In this document: positions 1 to 8,974 of the stretch, piece by piece | How positions within the stretch are numbered: the stretch's first letter is position 1 | Layout: each line of letters opens with the position of its first letter | Assembly: GCA_002402465.1 (NCBI GenBank) | Contig: DHFW01000049.1 | Coordinates: 314,475 to 378,474 of the forward strand | Length of the DNA: 64,000 bases | Direction: 5' to 3' | Origin: Bacteroidales bacterium UBA4814 | GTDB taxonomy: Bacteria; Bacteroidota; Bacteroidia; Bacteroidales; UBA7960 | Program-made: the position numbers and the translations under genes | The notes under the pieces: generated by a model | Told to the model about the DNA's origin: nothing | The model's database searches: none | What the model saw: the letters and a program-made list of their open reading frames with translations, nothing else

Positions 1-863
1 TCACCAAAAGCATTTATACTCAGTACTTTCAGGACCTATACCGCTTTTACAAAATCCACCCCTGGCGGCACGAATTTGATGACATTTTCCAGCTGGATAT
101 TGACCTGTACGAAACTGCCTTTGTAAAGCACTTGGTGTCGGGCCAGAAAACCATTCGAAACATTGCCGAGCTGTTTTTCGATAAAAAGTTTTATGCTGAT
201 GCCCTGAAAGTATTTTTAGGAATATTGGAAAACGACAAGAGCAATATTGAGCTTTTCGAAAAAATTGCTTACTGCTACGAGAAAGAGGGTCAGTTCGAAA
301 AGGCCTATGATTATTACCTGAGAGCCGACCTGATCGATTCCGATCGTCCATGGATTATACGCAAGCTTGCTTTTTGCAGTAAATACCTCCATCGCTGGGA
401 CGATGCCCTGCGTTACTATCGCCAATTAGAAAAAGCCGAGCCCGACGACTTAAAAGTACAGGCCAATATCGGGCAATGCCTGGTGCATCTGGAGCGCTAC
501 CAGGAAGCCCTCGATTATTACTTTAAAATTGAGGTGCTGGCACCCGAAAATCACCGCATTCGCCGACCCCTAGCCTGGTGCTCTTTCCTTATCGGAAAAC
601 TCGATACGGCCCAGGATTACCTGGAGCGCTTACTGGCCAGCGATCCTGAAAACCCGCACGACTTGGAAAACCTCGGGCATGTGCTATGGTGCCAGGGCAA
701 ACCCGCAGAGGCACTGAAGGCCTACCAAAAGAGCCTCAGCCTTATGGGTAACTTCCAGGATTTCAGGGCTTCGTTCGACGAAGACCGCATACATCTTGAA
801 AAATTCGGCATCAGCCAGTTCGACATGGACTTGATGCTCGATTTCATAAAAATGAAACCATAA
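1..863 (+). CDS. TPR-repeat protein, 5'-truncated by the window edge
   Basis: The reading frame is open from base 3 with no start before the window edge, so this is the C-terminal 286 residues of a longer protein; the internal ATG at 132 is not the real start because coding character continues upstream (Tyr/Trp-rich stretch with QYFQDLYRFYKIHPWR). The visible part is a run of about five tetratricopeptide repeats with typical W/L/G/Y/A/P positions (for example YEKEGQFEKAYDYYLRAD). No signal, enzyme motif or DNA-binding domain is visible. TPR proteins act as interaction scaffolds; the partner cannot be told from the sequence. No terminator-like hairpin follows. The family call is firm; the function is unknown. 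Confidence 0.85.
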   Translation, partial: TKSIYTQYFQDLYRFYKIHPWRHEFDDIFQLDIDLYETAFVKHLVSGQKTIRNIAELFFDKKFYADALKVFLGILENDKSNIELFEKIAYCYEKEGQFEKAYDYYLRADLIDSDRPWIIRKLAFCSKYLHRWDDALRYYRQLEKAEPDDLKVQANIGQCLVHLERYQEALDYYFKIEVLAPENHRIRRPLAWCSFLIGKLDTAQDYLERLLASDPENPHDLENLGHVLWCQGKPAEALKAYQKSLSLMGNFQDFRASFDEDRIHLEKFGISQFDMDLMLDFIKMKP

Positions 864-1479
864 TTTGATGAATTATTAATTATTATTTTTCCAAAAAAAT
901 CATTTCATTCAAACAAATTAGGTTTTAAGTTTAAAACAATAAAATTGAATATAAAAAATTTATTTTTACCAGATCATTCATCAATTATAAGATTTTTTTC
1001 TGGCTGGGCGCAGCGTTTGCATCGGTTTTTCCGTCTATTGGTTATAAGAATATTCAAAGTGTTTTTGGCAAAAAGTTCTTTACATTTTGAATGGTTTTAA
1101 AATACCATTAGACCTGTTTCTACACGGCGGAAATTTCTCCTTTTATATATTTTCCGTTTTCAGGTTTTGTATGCGTTTCAGGGGCACACGGTAATGGCCG
1201 CACCAACTTTTCCCGGGCTTCGGTTCGGGCAAAGAAATTGCAAACAACATTAACCAATCCAACTAACCCGCGGCCATTTCCCTGAAACCTTTTCCGCACG
1301 GCTTGTTTTCCCTATAATTCATAAGTACTTTTCCGCTAGGGCCAGGTTTTCTTCCTGGTCTGCCGCGGGATTGTTTTGGGCCGGTGCTGCATGATTTGGC
1401 GCAGCCCGGCTTCGGGCAGGGTAGTCAACCCAGTTTGTCCGGGCGTTCTTTGATGTTTTTTAAAGGATTTTTGCAGGGC
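864..1479. other. Intergenic region, about 615 bp, no gene seen
   Basis: No credible ORF on either strand. The first 250 bases are very AT-rich. The second half is mixed, with short GC-rich inverted words (for example GCCCG-GCTT-CGGGC near 1409) but no strong terminator, tRNA or long repeat. It ends in the promoter of the sigma factor gene. Confidence 0.6.
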
Positions 1480-1508
1480 TTGTCATTTTCCAGGAATTCT
1501 TATCTTTG
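1480..1508 (+). promoter_or_regulatory. Bacteroidota-type promoter for the ECF sigma gene
   Basis: TTG at 1480-1482 and TATCTTTG at 1501-1508, 18 bases apart, match the phylum's TTTG / TAnnTTTG housekeeping promoter. Transcription should begin near 1513, giving a short leader before the start at 1529. Confidence 0.6.
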
Positions 1509-1528
1509 TTTTTGACTAAAGAATTCAT

Positions 1529-2080
1529 TTGGTGGATTCCCTGAAAAAAATCATAAAAGGTTGTCTTAAAAACAATAAGGCCGACCAGTATAAGTTGTAC
1601 ACCCATTTCTCAAAAAAGATGTATGGGGTGTGCCTTCGTTATGCCGGCAGCTACGACGAAGCCCAGGATATCCTCCAGGAGGGCTTCATAAAGGTTTTTG
1701 AGAAACTGCATACCTTCAGGGAGCGGGGCAGCCTCGAGGGATGGATAAAGCGTATCATGATCCGAACGGCCATTGAGAAATACCGCGAACGTATTTATCA
1801 CCTTTCGGTGGATGAGCTCCACGAAAACGGAGGTCATGCCGAAGACAACAGCGGACCTGAAAAAATCGGACTCAGCGAGCTGCTGAACCTGATACAAATG
1901 CTGCCCGATCAGTACCGCTTGGTTTTTAACCTTTCGGTGCTCGAAGGGCTGAGTCACAAAGAGATAGGGGAGATGCTGGGGATTACAGAGTCCACTTCGC
2001 GCTCCAACCTGTCGAGAGCACGCTACATTTTGCAGGAATGGATTGCAAGAGAACAAAAGATAGTTGAAAGAGCCATTTGA
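1529..2080 (+). CDS. RNA polymerase ECF-type sigma factor
   Basis: 183 residues, the usual ECF length. Sigma region 2 is recognisable by DEAQDILQEGFIKVFEKL followed by the GWIKRIMIRTAIEKYR segment (about residues 42-95). Region 4 is a helix-turn-helix at the C-terminus with LPDQYRLVFNLSVLEGLSHK and a TESTSRSNLSRARYIL recognition segment. It should direct RNA polymerase to a small regulon in response to an envelope signal. The start is TTG at 1529 or GTG at 1532; neither has a clear ribosome binding site, as is normal in this phylum. The next gene starts 9 bp after the stop and probably encodes its regulator. Target genes are unknown. Confidence 0.92.
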   Translation: MVDSLKKIIKGCLKNNKADQYKLYTHFSKKMYGVCLRYAGSYDEAQDILQEGFIKVFEKLHTFRERGSLEGWIKRIMIRTAIEKYRERIYHLSVDELHENGGHAEDNSGPEKIGLSELLNLIQMLPDQYRLVFNLSVLEGLSHKEIGEMLGITESTSRSNLSRARYILQEWIAREQKIVERAI

Positions 2081-2088
2081 TAGCAAAC

Positions 2089-3411
2089 ATGGTTATTGAG
2101 AATAAAAGTTTTGATGAGAAAATTAAGGGTGCCTTCGCTGATTTTGAAGCGAAGCCTCCTGCTCATGTCTGGTATGGCATATCGCTGGGCATGACTCAGC
2201 CCGCCCCCCGTCGGATTGCACCATTGGTTTTCAGGGTTGCTGCCGGGCTTGCCCTCTTGTTGGTCAGTTCCCTTACCTTCTGGTTCCTGGCCTTTCAGCC
2301 GCTGGGCGAAGCACCCGTTATTGCCGACGAAAGCTGGCTGCCTGATGCTGCTACCCCAACCCTGGCTTTTGCCGAAGAATTGCTCCAACCTTCTGCAGCA
2401 GTTGTTTCAACCCCAGTGCCCCATATAGCTTCTGCTCCAACCCGTAAAGTGAATATTCCGGCGGCAGCCCGTTTTAATACCATGCCACCTTTAATGGCTT
2501 CCCTTTCGGGGAAACAACCTTTGCTGCAAGAAGCAGCTCCAGATTTTCAGCAGGAAATGATACCCTCCGAACAGTCCGCTCCCTTGCTGGCTATCGAAAC
2601 CAGGGATGTTGATTTATCGATGATTACCCTGGGCGCACATATCGCACCGCAATACAGTTTTCGTCATTTGGTTAACTCTTCAGAAATCAGGAATGGGGGT
2701 ATCCCTTTTGAAGATCTTGAAAGCCCGCTGTTCTCCTTTAATGTCGGTATATCGGCCAGGGCCATGCTGCGGCCCTGGCTCAGCATCCAGGCGGGCTTGA
2801 ACTACAGCACCATGGGGCAGTATGTCAATAACATTGTGGCCTTTTCTCATCCGTTTAACCTGCCCTTGTTTGAACCCGACCGGAGCGCTCGCTTTGGGCA
2901 TCCCCAAACCATCGTCACCTCGCAGGGAAATATACGTCTGAGTGAGCCAAGCTTATTTTTTGCTGACGTGGAGTCTTATCGCGTGATTACCAATAAGCAG
3001 TATTTTGCCGACGGCGATCCAAAAAACCTGTCGGTGCGCGATTTTGGCATCAGTCAGTATTTCACTTTCCTGGAGTTGCCCCTTGTGGCACATATTAGGG
3101 TTCTTGAGTTGCAGCATGCTGAGTTGCACGTAAAGGCTGGTGGCTCCATGAACTATCTATTGGGCAACGAAGTTTTCCTGGGCCGTAAAACCATGGCCAG
3201 TCCTATTGGCGAAACTTATGGGTTGAGGAAGTTCAATTTTGCTGCCCTTGGTGGCGTGGTGCTAACGGTTCCGTTTAAAGGCAATCTGAGGCTTACCTTG
3301 GAGCCCACCGCCCAAATGTTTTTAATGCCCATGGTACGCGACCCGCTGATGATTGGCCGCGCCCTTCCCTTCCAGTATTCACTGTTCACAGGAATTACCT
3401 ACAGTTTCTGA
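2089..3411 (+). CDS. Sigma-linked membrane-anchored protein with C-terminal beta-barrel
   Basis: I start it at ATG 2089; an in-frame TTG at 2077 would overlap the sigma stop. 440 residues in three parts: a cytoplasmic N-terminus (1-46) with the FDEKIKGAFADFEAKPPAHVW motif typical of Bacteroidota proteins paired with ECF sigma factors; one hydrophobic helix (about 47-69); a Pro/Ala-rich periplasmic linker of about 110 residues; and a C-terminal half with alternating hydrophobic strands, a YSFRH start and terminal Phe (GITYSF) as in outer-membrane barrels. Position and N-terminus suggest an anti-sigma role. Sharing one chain with a barrel is unusual but recurs in the phylum. Function is inferred. 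The 3' end overlaps the convergent serine dehydratase gene by 13 bp. Confidence 0.75.
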   Translation: MVIENKSFDEKIKGAFADFEAKPPAHVWYGISLGMTQPAPRRIAPLVFRVAAGLALLLVSSLTFWFLAFQPLGEAPVIADESWLPDAATPTLAFAEELLQPSAAVVSTPVPHIASAPTRKVNIPAAARFNTMPPLMASLSGKQPLLQEAAPDFQQEMIPSEQSAPLLAIETRDVDLSMITLGAHIAPQYSFRHLVNSSEIRNGGIPFEDLESPLFSFNVGISARAMLRPWLSIQAGLNYSTMGQYVNNIVAFSHPFNLPLFEPDRSARFGHPQTIVTSQGNIRLSEPSLFFADVESYRVITNKQYFADGDPKNLSVRDFGISQYFTFLELPLVAHIRVLELQHAELHVKAGGSMNYLLGNEVFLGRKTMASPIGETYGLRKFNFAALGGVVLTVPFKGNLRLTLEPTAQMFLMPMVRDPLMIGRALPFQYSLFTGITYSF

Positions 3412-4619
3412 TTACTGTGCCGGTATCCTGTCCAGTTCACGGCAAGCCCGCCCTGGCTGGTTTCGCGATAGGATGCTTTCATGTCGAGGCCGGTTTCTTT
3501 CATCGTTTTTATCACATCGTCAAACGAGATGCGGTGCTTTCCGTCGGATAGCAGGGCATAGGTGGCGCATTCCCAGGCCCTGACGGCCGCCATGGCGTTG
3601 CGCTCTATGCAAGGTATCTGCACCAGTCCGTTTACAGGGTCGCAGGTGAGGCCCAGGTGGTGCTCCATACCCATTTCGGCGGCATATTCTACCTGCAGGG
3701 GCGAACCGCCCAACAGTTGCACCGCAGCACCCGCTGCCATGGAGCAGGCCGCGCCGATCTCGCCCTGGCAACCCACTTCTGCGCCCGAAATAGAAGCGTT
3801 GGTGCGGATCAGGTTCCCGATCAGGCCGGCGGTGGCCAGCCCTCGTATAATGCGGGTATCAGAAAGTTTGTAGGTTTTTTGCAGCGAGAAAAGCACTGCT
3901 GGCAGCACACCAGCCGAGCCGCAGGTGGGAGCCGTTACGATGCGCCCGCCCGAAGCGTTTTCTTCGGCCACAGCTAAGGCATAGGCAAAGGTTTGGCCAG
4001 TGCGCTTGAGCATGTCGGCAAAAGTTTTGCTGCGGGTATAATACATTGGGGCACGTCGCACCAGTTTAAGTCCGCCGGGCAGGGTACCTTCATTTTCCAG
4101 ACCCCGCTCAATGGAAGCTTTCATGACTTCCCAGACTTTTTCAAGATATTCGAAAGTGTCTGGCAGATCGCAGGCCAACACATATTCCCACATGTTTTTT
4201 TCACGGGCCTCGCACCAGTTAAGGATGTCCTGCATGGTGTGCAGCTTATATACATTCTCTTCCATGGTATTGGCTTCGCCCTCTTCCATCAGGGCCCCGC
4301 CCCCAATGCTGTATACCCGCCAGCGCTCCAACCGGGTTTCGCCGGTATAGGCTTCAAACTCCATCCCATTAGGGTGCAGCGGGAGCTCCACCTCAGGCTT
4401 CCAAATAATCTCCAGGGGTTTGGGTTGAAAAGAGTGGATAAGAATGGTGTCGGTAAGGTGACCCACCCCGGTGGCTGCCAGGCTTCCGTAAAGCGTTACC
4501 TTGAAATACTCTGCCTGGGGGTGTTTCAGCAGGAAGCGTTCTGCAGCCCTGCGCGGGCCCATGGTATGGCTGCTCGAGGGGCCATTACCTATTTTGAATA
4601 ACTCCTTTATGGTCTTCAT
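3399..4619 (-). CDS. sdaA: L-serine dehydratase, iron-sulfur type, single chain
   Basis: Deaminates L-serine to pyruvate and ammonia using a [4Fe-4S] cluster rather than PLP. The 406-residue chain fuses both halves of the family: the N-terminal beta domain with the GNGPSSSHTMGP signature (about 12-23), then the alpha domain with TAPTCGSAGVLPAV, the GCQGEIGAACSMAAGAA segment and LTCDPVNGLVQIPCIERN; the conserved Cys residues there are the likely cluster ligands. It lies 15 bp downstream of the nitroreductase gene and is probably cotranscribed with it. Its last codons run into the tail of the convergent barrel gene. The call is secure. Confidence 0.95.
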   Translation of the reverse strand: MKTIKELFKIGNGPSSSHTMGPRRAAERFLLKHPQAEYFKVTLYGSLAATGVGHLTDTILIHSFQPKPLEIIWKPEVELPLHPNGMEFEAYTGETRLERWRVYSIGGGALMEEGEANTMEENVYKLHTMQDILNWCEAREKNMWEYVLACDLPDTFEYLEKVWEVMKASIERGLENEGTLPGGLKLVRRAPMYYTRSKTFADMLKRTGQTFAYALAVAEENASGGRIVTAPTCGSAGVLPAVLFSLQKTYKLSDTRIIRGLATAGLIGNLIRTNASISGAEVGCQGEIGAACSMAAGAAVQLLGGSPLQVEYAAEMGMEHHLGLTCDPVNGLVQIPCIERNAMAAVRAWECATYALLSDGKHRISFDDVIKTMKETGLDMKASYRETSQGGLAVNWTGYRHSNQKL

Positions 4620-4634
4620 AATACGTCCTCAGGA

Positions 4635-5387
4635 TCAGATTTTCCCAATGGGCATCATGTAAAGCACCCGGAATTCCTCACCCAGGTTTAGAATGGCCTC
4701 CACTTCCTCATCGCGGTAAGCACCAATCACCACTGTGCCAAGGTTGAGGGCGGAGACCTGCAGGTGAATATTTTGTGAAACGTGCCCCACTTCGTTGTGG
4801 ATATAGCGAATGCCGCGCTCTCCATAGCGGGAAGTGGTTCGATCGAAGATAGCGGTAAAAATAATTACCACACCAGCATCGCTGATCATGCTCTGGCTCA
4901 GCGAAGCACGGGCTACTTCTCCTTCCAGTTCGCGGGCATCGGTCATTTTAAGGGCATGCTCGCCAATCTGGTAATGATAAATGCCTTTCCTGAGGCCCTC
5001 CACATTGTTTACCATAACAAAAAGCTCGAGCGGGAAGGTTGCCCCGGCCGATGGTGCGGTGCGAAAACCTCTTTCGTTGTTTATGCCCTGCCCGGCCCAC
5101 AGCAACTGCGAAAGCTCTTTGATGCTGAGGGGCTGGTTTACATAGCTGCGCACAGAGCGACGCAGGCTCATGGCTTTTTCGAGGCTCATGCTACCATCGG
5201 TTATCGGTTGGGGTAAGGCGATCATGGTTCCGGGGTTTTGTTCGGAAATAGCAGGTAGGTGAAATTCGCTGGTAGTGGCAGTTGCGTTAATGCTTGCCGG
5301 TGTCATAATTTTGAAAACGGCTCTGAGGAATACTGCGGCTATTATAAGGAGGGCAAATGTGGCAGCAACATAAGCAAATTTTTTCAT
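4635..5387 (-). CDS. SagB/ThcOx-type nitroreductase-family protein, membrane-anchored
   Basis: FMN-dependent nitroreductase-fold oxidoreductase of the SagB/ThcOx branch. I start it at ATG 5387 (MKKFAYVAAT), 250 residues; the longer frame to 5480 adds an unlikely N-terminus. Residues 5-26 form a hydrophobic signal/anchor, so the enzyme domain lies outside the cytoplasm or on the membrane. Family features: the SLRRSVRSYVNQPLSIKELS segment for FMN phosphate contact, the LWAGQGIN motif, TAPSAGATFPLELFVMV, and a GLRKGIYHY strand. SagB proteins oxidise azolines in peptide maturation, but no cyclodehydratase or precursor gene is nearby, so the substrate is open. The minus-strand sequence at 5405-5412 reads TAAATTTG, a possible -7 box. 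Confidence 0.85.
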   Translation of the reverse strand: MKKFAYVAATFALLIIAAVFLRAVFKIMTPASINATATTSEFHLPAISEQNPGTMIALPQPITDGSMSLEKAMSLRRSVRSYVNQPLSIKELSQLLWAGQGINNERGFRTAPSAGATFPLELFVMVNNVEGLRKGIYHYQIGEHALKMTDARELEGEVARASLSQSMISDAGVVIIFTAIFDRTTSRYGERGIRYIHNEVGHVSQNIHLQVSALNLGTVVIGAYRDEEVEAILNLGEEFRVLYMMPIGKI

Positions 5388-5500
5388 GTATTCTTGGGTT
5401 TCTGCAAATTTACGCCCAAAATGGCAATTTATTATTATGCCATTCTTGTTTAGAATGGGTTTAAATTTCGGAAAGGACAAAGAAGAATTTCCAAAAAAAT

Positions 5501-5508
5501 TACCTTTG
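5501..5508 (+). promoter_or_regulatory. -7 box before the fused oxidoreductase gene
   Basis: TACCTTTG followed by CA is a good match to TAnnTTTG. No TTG lies at the proper distance upstream, so the promoter is only half supported. The predicted leader is about 90 nt. Confidence 0.4.
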
Positions 5509-5604
5509 CAGCGGAATTCCTTTATTTACAAGGCTTAGCGTAAATTTTTGGATGTTGTAAATTCTTATTAATCGGTTTTTTTCGACCATCAACACAGGTT
5601 TTAA

Positions 5605-8600
5605 ATGCATAAAATTGCCCAACACCCCATTATTCCCATTAAGGAGACCGAAAAGGTAACTTTTTCCTACAACGGAAGCCAAATTACCGGCGATAAAGGT
5701 TTTACCATTGCTGCCGCGCTTCATCAGGCCGGTTTTCCGGTGCACAGCCATAGCCTTACCAACCGCAACCGCAGCCTTGAGTGCGGTATTGGTAAATGCG
5801 GTGCCTGCGAAATGCTGGTCGATGGCGAGATCAGGCGCATCTGCATTACTCCGGTGGATGGAGTGCAGGAGGTGGCCGAGATACCGCGCGATTATGTGGC
5901 AAAACCTTCGCGCTATATAAAAACCGATGGGATCAGGGTTTACAAAACCGAAGTGGTTATTGTGGGCGCTGGCCCGGCCGGCCTGGCCACCCGCGAAATC
6001 CTGAACGAAAACGGGGTGAGCAACATTGTGGTTGACAGCAATGGAGAAATTGGGGGGCAGTTTAATATGCAAACCCACCAATTTTTCTTTTTCGAAAAAG
6101 TGAAGAAGTACGGGGGGCTGCGTGGTTTCGAAATTGCCAAAACCCTGGCTGGCGAAAACCATGAGGGCATTATGCTCAACTGCACCGTGTGGGATATTTT
6201 CGAAGGCAACCGTGTGGCCGTAAAAAACTTCAAAACCCAGGAAATATTTTATATCGATTGCCAGCATTTTGTGGTGGCAACAGGTGCGGTTCCTTTTCTG
6301 CCTACTTTTTATAACGACGATTTGCCGGGGGTTTACACCGCTGCGGTGATGCAGAAAATGATGAATACCGAATTGACCTTGCTTGGCCGAAATGTGCTTA
6401 CGGTAGGTGCCGGAAATATTGGCTATCTTACCAGCTATCAGTTAACCCAGGCCGGGGCAAAGGTCAAGGCCATCATCGAAGCCCAGGCGCACGAGGGCGG
6501 TTTTCCGGTGCAGGCCAACAGAGTGCGCCGTCTGGGCATACCCATCCTGCTTTCGCATATGATACTCGAAGCCTTGCCCAATGAAAAGGGTGATGGCATT
6601 AGGGGCGCGGTGATTGCCAAAGCTGAGAATTATACTCCCATACCGGGCACGGAAATGGTGCTGGAGGGTATTGATGCCATAAATATCTGCACAGGTCTTA
6701 TGCCCGACGATGCCTTGCTCGAAAAAGGGCAGGAGATGTTTGGCCGCAAGTGCTACGGCGCCGGTGACGCCATTCGAATTGGAGAGGGGACCAGCGCGGT
6801 GCTTCGTGGCAAGCAGGTGGCCTACGAGATACTGGAAAACATGAAACGGCGCTTCAACTACGACAACTACCTTCTTGTTTCTAAAGAATATATCGACTCT
6901 CAGCAGCATCCCATAAGGGTAATTGAAGCCCCGGCGCTGCCCTCCCCGGAGCGCATGAACAAGCCGTTTGTGCAGATCGACTGCCTGTATGGCTTTGCCT
7001 GCAACCCCTGCGCTTTTGCCTGCAAGTATGGCGCCATCACCAAATCGTCGACCAGTACCGTGCCCCAGATCGATTTCGACAAATGCATAGGCTGCATGGA
7101 TTGCGTGTACCAGTGCCCGGGGCTGGCTATTTTTGGATACAACCCGGATAAGGGTACCTTTTTCCTGCCCATCGAATTCGATATGAACGATGGGGAGGAG
7201 GTGTACCTTGTTGACAACCATGCTAATATTTTGGGAGAAGGAGTGATTGACCGCATTATGCGTAAGAAAAACCTGACGCATGTGGCCAGAGTGAAGGCTC
7301 CCGGCATGCCCCGCGAGGAGCAGCTGAAGGTGCGTGGGTTTATCATTAAGCGCGAGTATCCGGATCCGCTCACTTTCGGCACTTATGACGAAGAGCCCGA
7401 AGGTGACATCTTCATGTGCCATTGCGACGATGTGCCTTTCAAAGAGGTACTCGAAATGATAGGCGATCGCAAGTTTGTTTCGGTAGAGGAGGTGAAGCAT
7501 ACCACTCACCTGGGCATGGGTCCCTGCCGGGGAAAGCGCTGTCTGCAGCGCCTCAAGCAGAACCTCAGGCCAAAAGGCGTGGAACTGATCGGCGGCTCTA
7601 CCCCGCGCGCTCCCATGTCGAATCAGATCACCCTTGGCGAGTTGTTTCCCCCTGAGGCAGCCCAAAGGCTTATTACCAGCGTAAATGGGAAGGCCCGCCG
7701 CATAGTGGAGCTGAAGTCGCTGGTGGCAGGCGGAGGTATCGGAGGCAGCGCCCTGTTTCGTTTCCTGGCTGAGGAAGGTTATGAACCGGTGATGATCAAC
7801 TCGGGCTTTGGCTCTTCCTGGCGCAACATTGCAGGGGGGCGTCCCGTATTTTCGCTGCCCGAGCTTACCGATATTGCCCGACACAACCTGGAACTATTTG
7901 CCCAGTTGCAGAAACACGGGAACATCGATTTCCGCCTCATAAATTATGTGACTTTTGCCCACGACGAAGCCATGTACAAAGCCCTGGAAGATTCCATGGC
8001 CTGGCAAAAGGCGGTTATGCTGAAACCCTCCCAGTTCAGAGATGAAATATCGCCCTATTTCAATGTCAGCAACAACAAGTACATTGCTGCCATGAAAACC
8101 AGCGAGTGCTGGCAAGCCACTCCAGGCAAGGTTATTGAAGTGCTCCGCAAAATAGGGGTGCAGTTGGGTGGCACCTTAATGGAAGATTGCAAGCTGGTAA
8201 ACGTAGAAAAAGTAGGCGACCTGTATAAGGCGGTGGTGCGCATTCATACCGGCGAGTATGTGGAGTATCACACGCCTGTATTTGTGAATGCCCTTGGCGA
8301 TCAAGGCAATCATTTTGCCAAAATGGTAGGCGTTGAAACCGGCCTGTATCCCGTTAAACACCAGGCCTTTATTACCCGGCGCCTGCCCATGCTGGGGGTG
8401 GAAGGGCGCCCACTCGACATGCTTATCGACCGTCGCAACTATAAAGGCTTTGTGGCCGTTTACGGGCAGCAGTTGGGCGAAACAGGGCAGATTATCGGAT
8501 GTGCCTCGCCTGCCATTGAGCCCTTGGAGACCGACAAGAACCTGAAAGTGAACAACCAGGACTTTGCTGAAATTGTTTCGGAGATCTTTATTGACTGGAT

Positions 8601-8835
8601 TCCCGAAATATCCTCGGTGGGCTTTCAGGCGCTGTGGGCAGGGTATTACATTGAGCCTAAAATGATTATCGATGTGGAAAAAGGTTTGTTCCTGGGCTTG
8701 CGCGGGCAGGGATTCATGCTGGGGCAATATCTGGCCAAGTTATATGTGGATCAGCTAACTGGGAAAGAGGTACCATCGTATTTCAACCGCCTCAAACTGG
8801 GCGGCGATGCCTTGCTTGAAAGGGCGTTTAAATAA
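5605..8835 (+). CDS. Multi-domain FAD / iron-sulfur amino-acid (amine) dehydrogenase fusion
   Basis: 1076 residues with five cofactor sites in order: a plant-type [2Fe-2S] domain (Cys60, 65, 68, 80); an FAD/NAD(P) Rossmann domain starting GAGPAG at 121; a dicluster ferredoxin segment (Cys460, 466, 469, 473 and Cys494, 497, 500, 504); a BFD-like [2Fe-2S] domain (Cys605, 607, 641, 646); and a second FAD domain of the D-amino-acid/sarcosine oxidase type with a GGGIGG loop near 708. In other bacteria these parts are separate subunits of sarcosine, opine, D-hydroxyproline or dye-linked proline dehydrogenases. I infer a soluble dehydrogenase passing electrons from a secondary amine or amino acid to an acceptor. 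The substrate cannot be fixed from sequence. No partner subunit is adjacent. Confidence 0.82.
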   Translation: MHKIAQHPIIPIKETEKVTFSYNGSQITGDKGFTIAAALHQAGFPVHSHSLTNRNRSLECGIGKCGACEMLVDGEIRRICITPVDGVQEVAEIPRDYVAKPSRYIKTDGIRVYKTEVVIVGAGPAGLATREILNENGVSNIVVDSNGEIGGQFNMQTHQFFFFEKVKKYGGLRGFEIAKTLAGENHEGIMLNCTVWDIFEGNRVAVKNFKTQEIFYIDCQHFVVATGAVPFLPTFYNDDLPGVYTAAVMQKMMNTELTLLGRNVLTVGAGNIGYLTSYQLTQAGAKVKAIIEAQAHEGGFPVQANRVRRLGIPILLSHMILEALPNEKGDGIRGAVIAKAENYTPIPGTEMVLEGIDAINICTGLMPDDALLEKGQEMFGRKCYGAGDAIRIGEGTSAVLRGKQVAYEILENMKRRFNYDNYLLVSKEYIDSQQHPIRVIEAPALPSPERMNKPFVQIDCLYGFACNPCAFACKYGAITKSSTSTVPQIDFDKCIGCMDCVYQCPGLAIFGYNPDKGTFFLPIEFDMNDGEEVYLVDNHANILGEGVIDRIMRKKNLTHVARVKAPGMPREEQLKVRGFIIKREYPDPLTFGTYDEEPEGDIFMCHCDDVPFKEVLEMIGDRKFVSVEEVKHTTHLGMGPCRGKRCLQRLKQNLRPKGVELIGGSTPRAPMSNQITLGELFPPEAAQRLITSVNGKARRIVELKSLVAGGGIGGSALFRFLAEEGYEPVMINSGFGSSWRNIAGGRPVFSLPELTDIARHNLELFAQLQKHGNIDFRLINYVTFAHDEAMYKALEDSMAWQKAVMLKPSQFRDEISPYFNVSNNKYIAAMKTSECWQATPGKVIEVLRKIGVQLGGTLMEDCKLVNVEKVGDLYKAVVRIHTGEYVEYHTPVFVNALGDQGNHFAKMVGVETGLYPVKHQAFITRRLPMLGVEGRPLDMLIDRRNYKGFVAVYGQQLGETGQIIGCASPAIEPLETDKNLKVNNQDFAEIVSEIFIDWIPEISSVGFQALWAGYYIEPKMIIDVEKGLFLGLRGQGFMLGQYLAKLYVDQLTGKEVPSYFNRLKLGGDALLERAFK

Positions 8836-8915
8836 AAAGCCCTCCGGCAAGTGGCAGGAAATTCCTTTTCAGGGAGTTACGGGGTCAGATGCGATTTTAA
8901 ATAACTTGGGGTTTT

Positions 8916-8949
8916 TTGTTTTTTATTTCGTGGATTAGTTTTATATTTG
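8916..8949 (+). promoter_or_regulatory. Promoter of the yceD-rpmF-plsX-fabH operon
   Basis: TTG at 8916-8918 and TATATTTG at 8942-8949, separated by 23 bases, which is at the long end of the accepted range. The leader would be about 20 nt before the TTG start at 8975. Confidence 0.45.
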
Positions 8950-8974
8950 CAGCCTTTTAAAAAAAGAAAGCACT

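Noticed and set aside
6442..7884. 480-codon minus-strand frame inside the fused oxidoreductase
   Set aside because: The plus strand has all cofactor motifs in register; the minus frame is a shadow produced by GC-biased codons.
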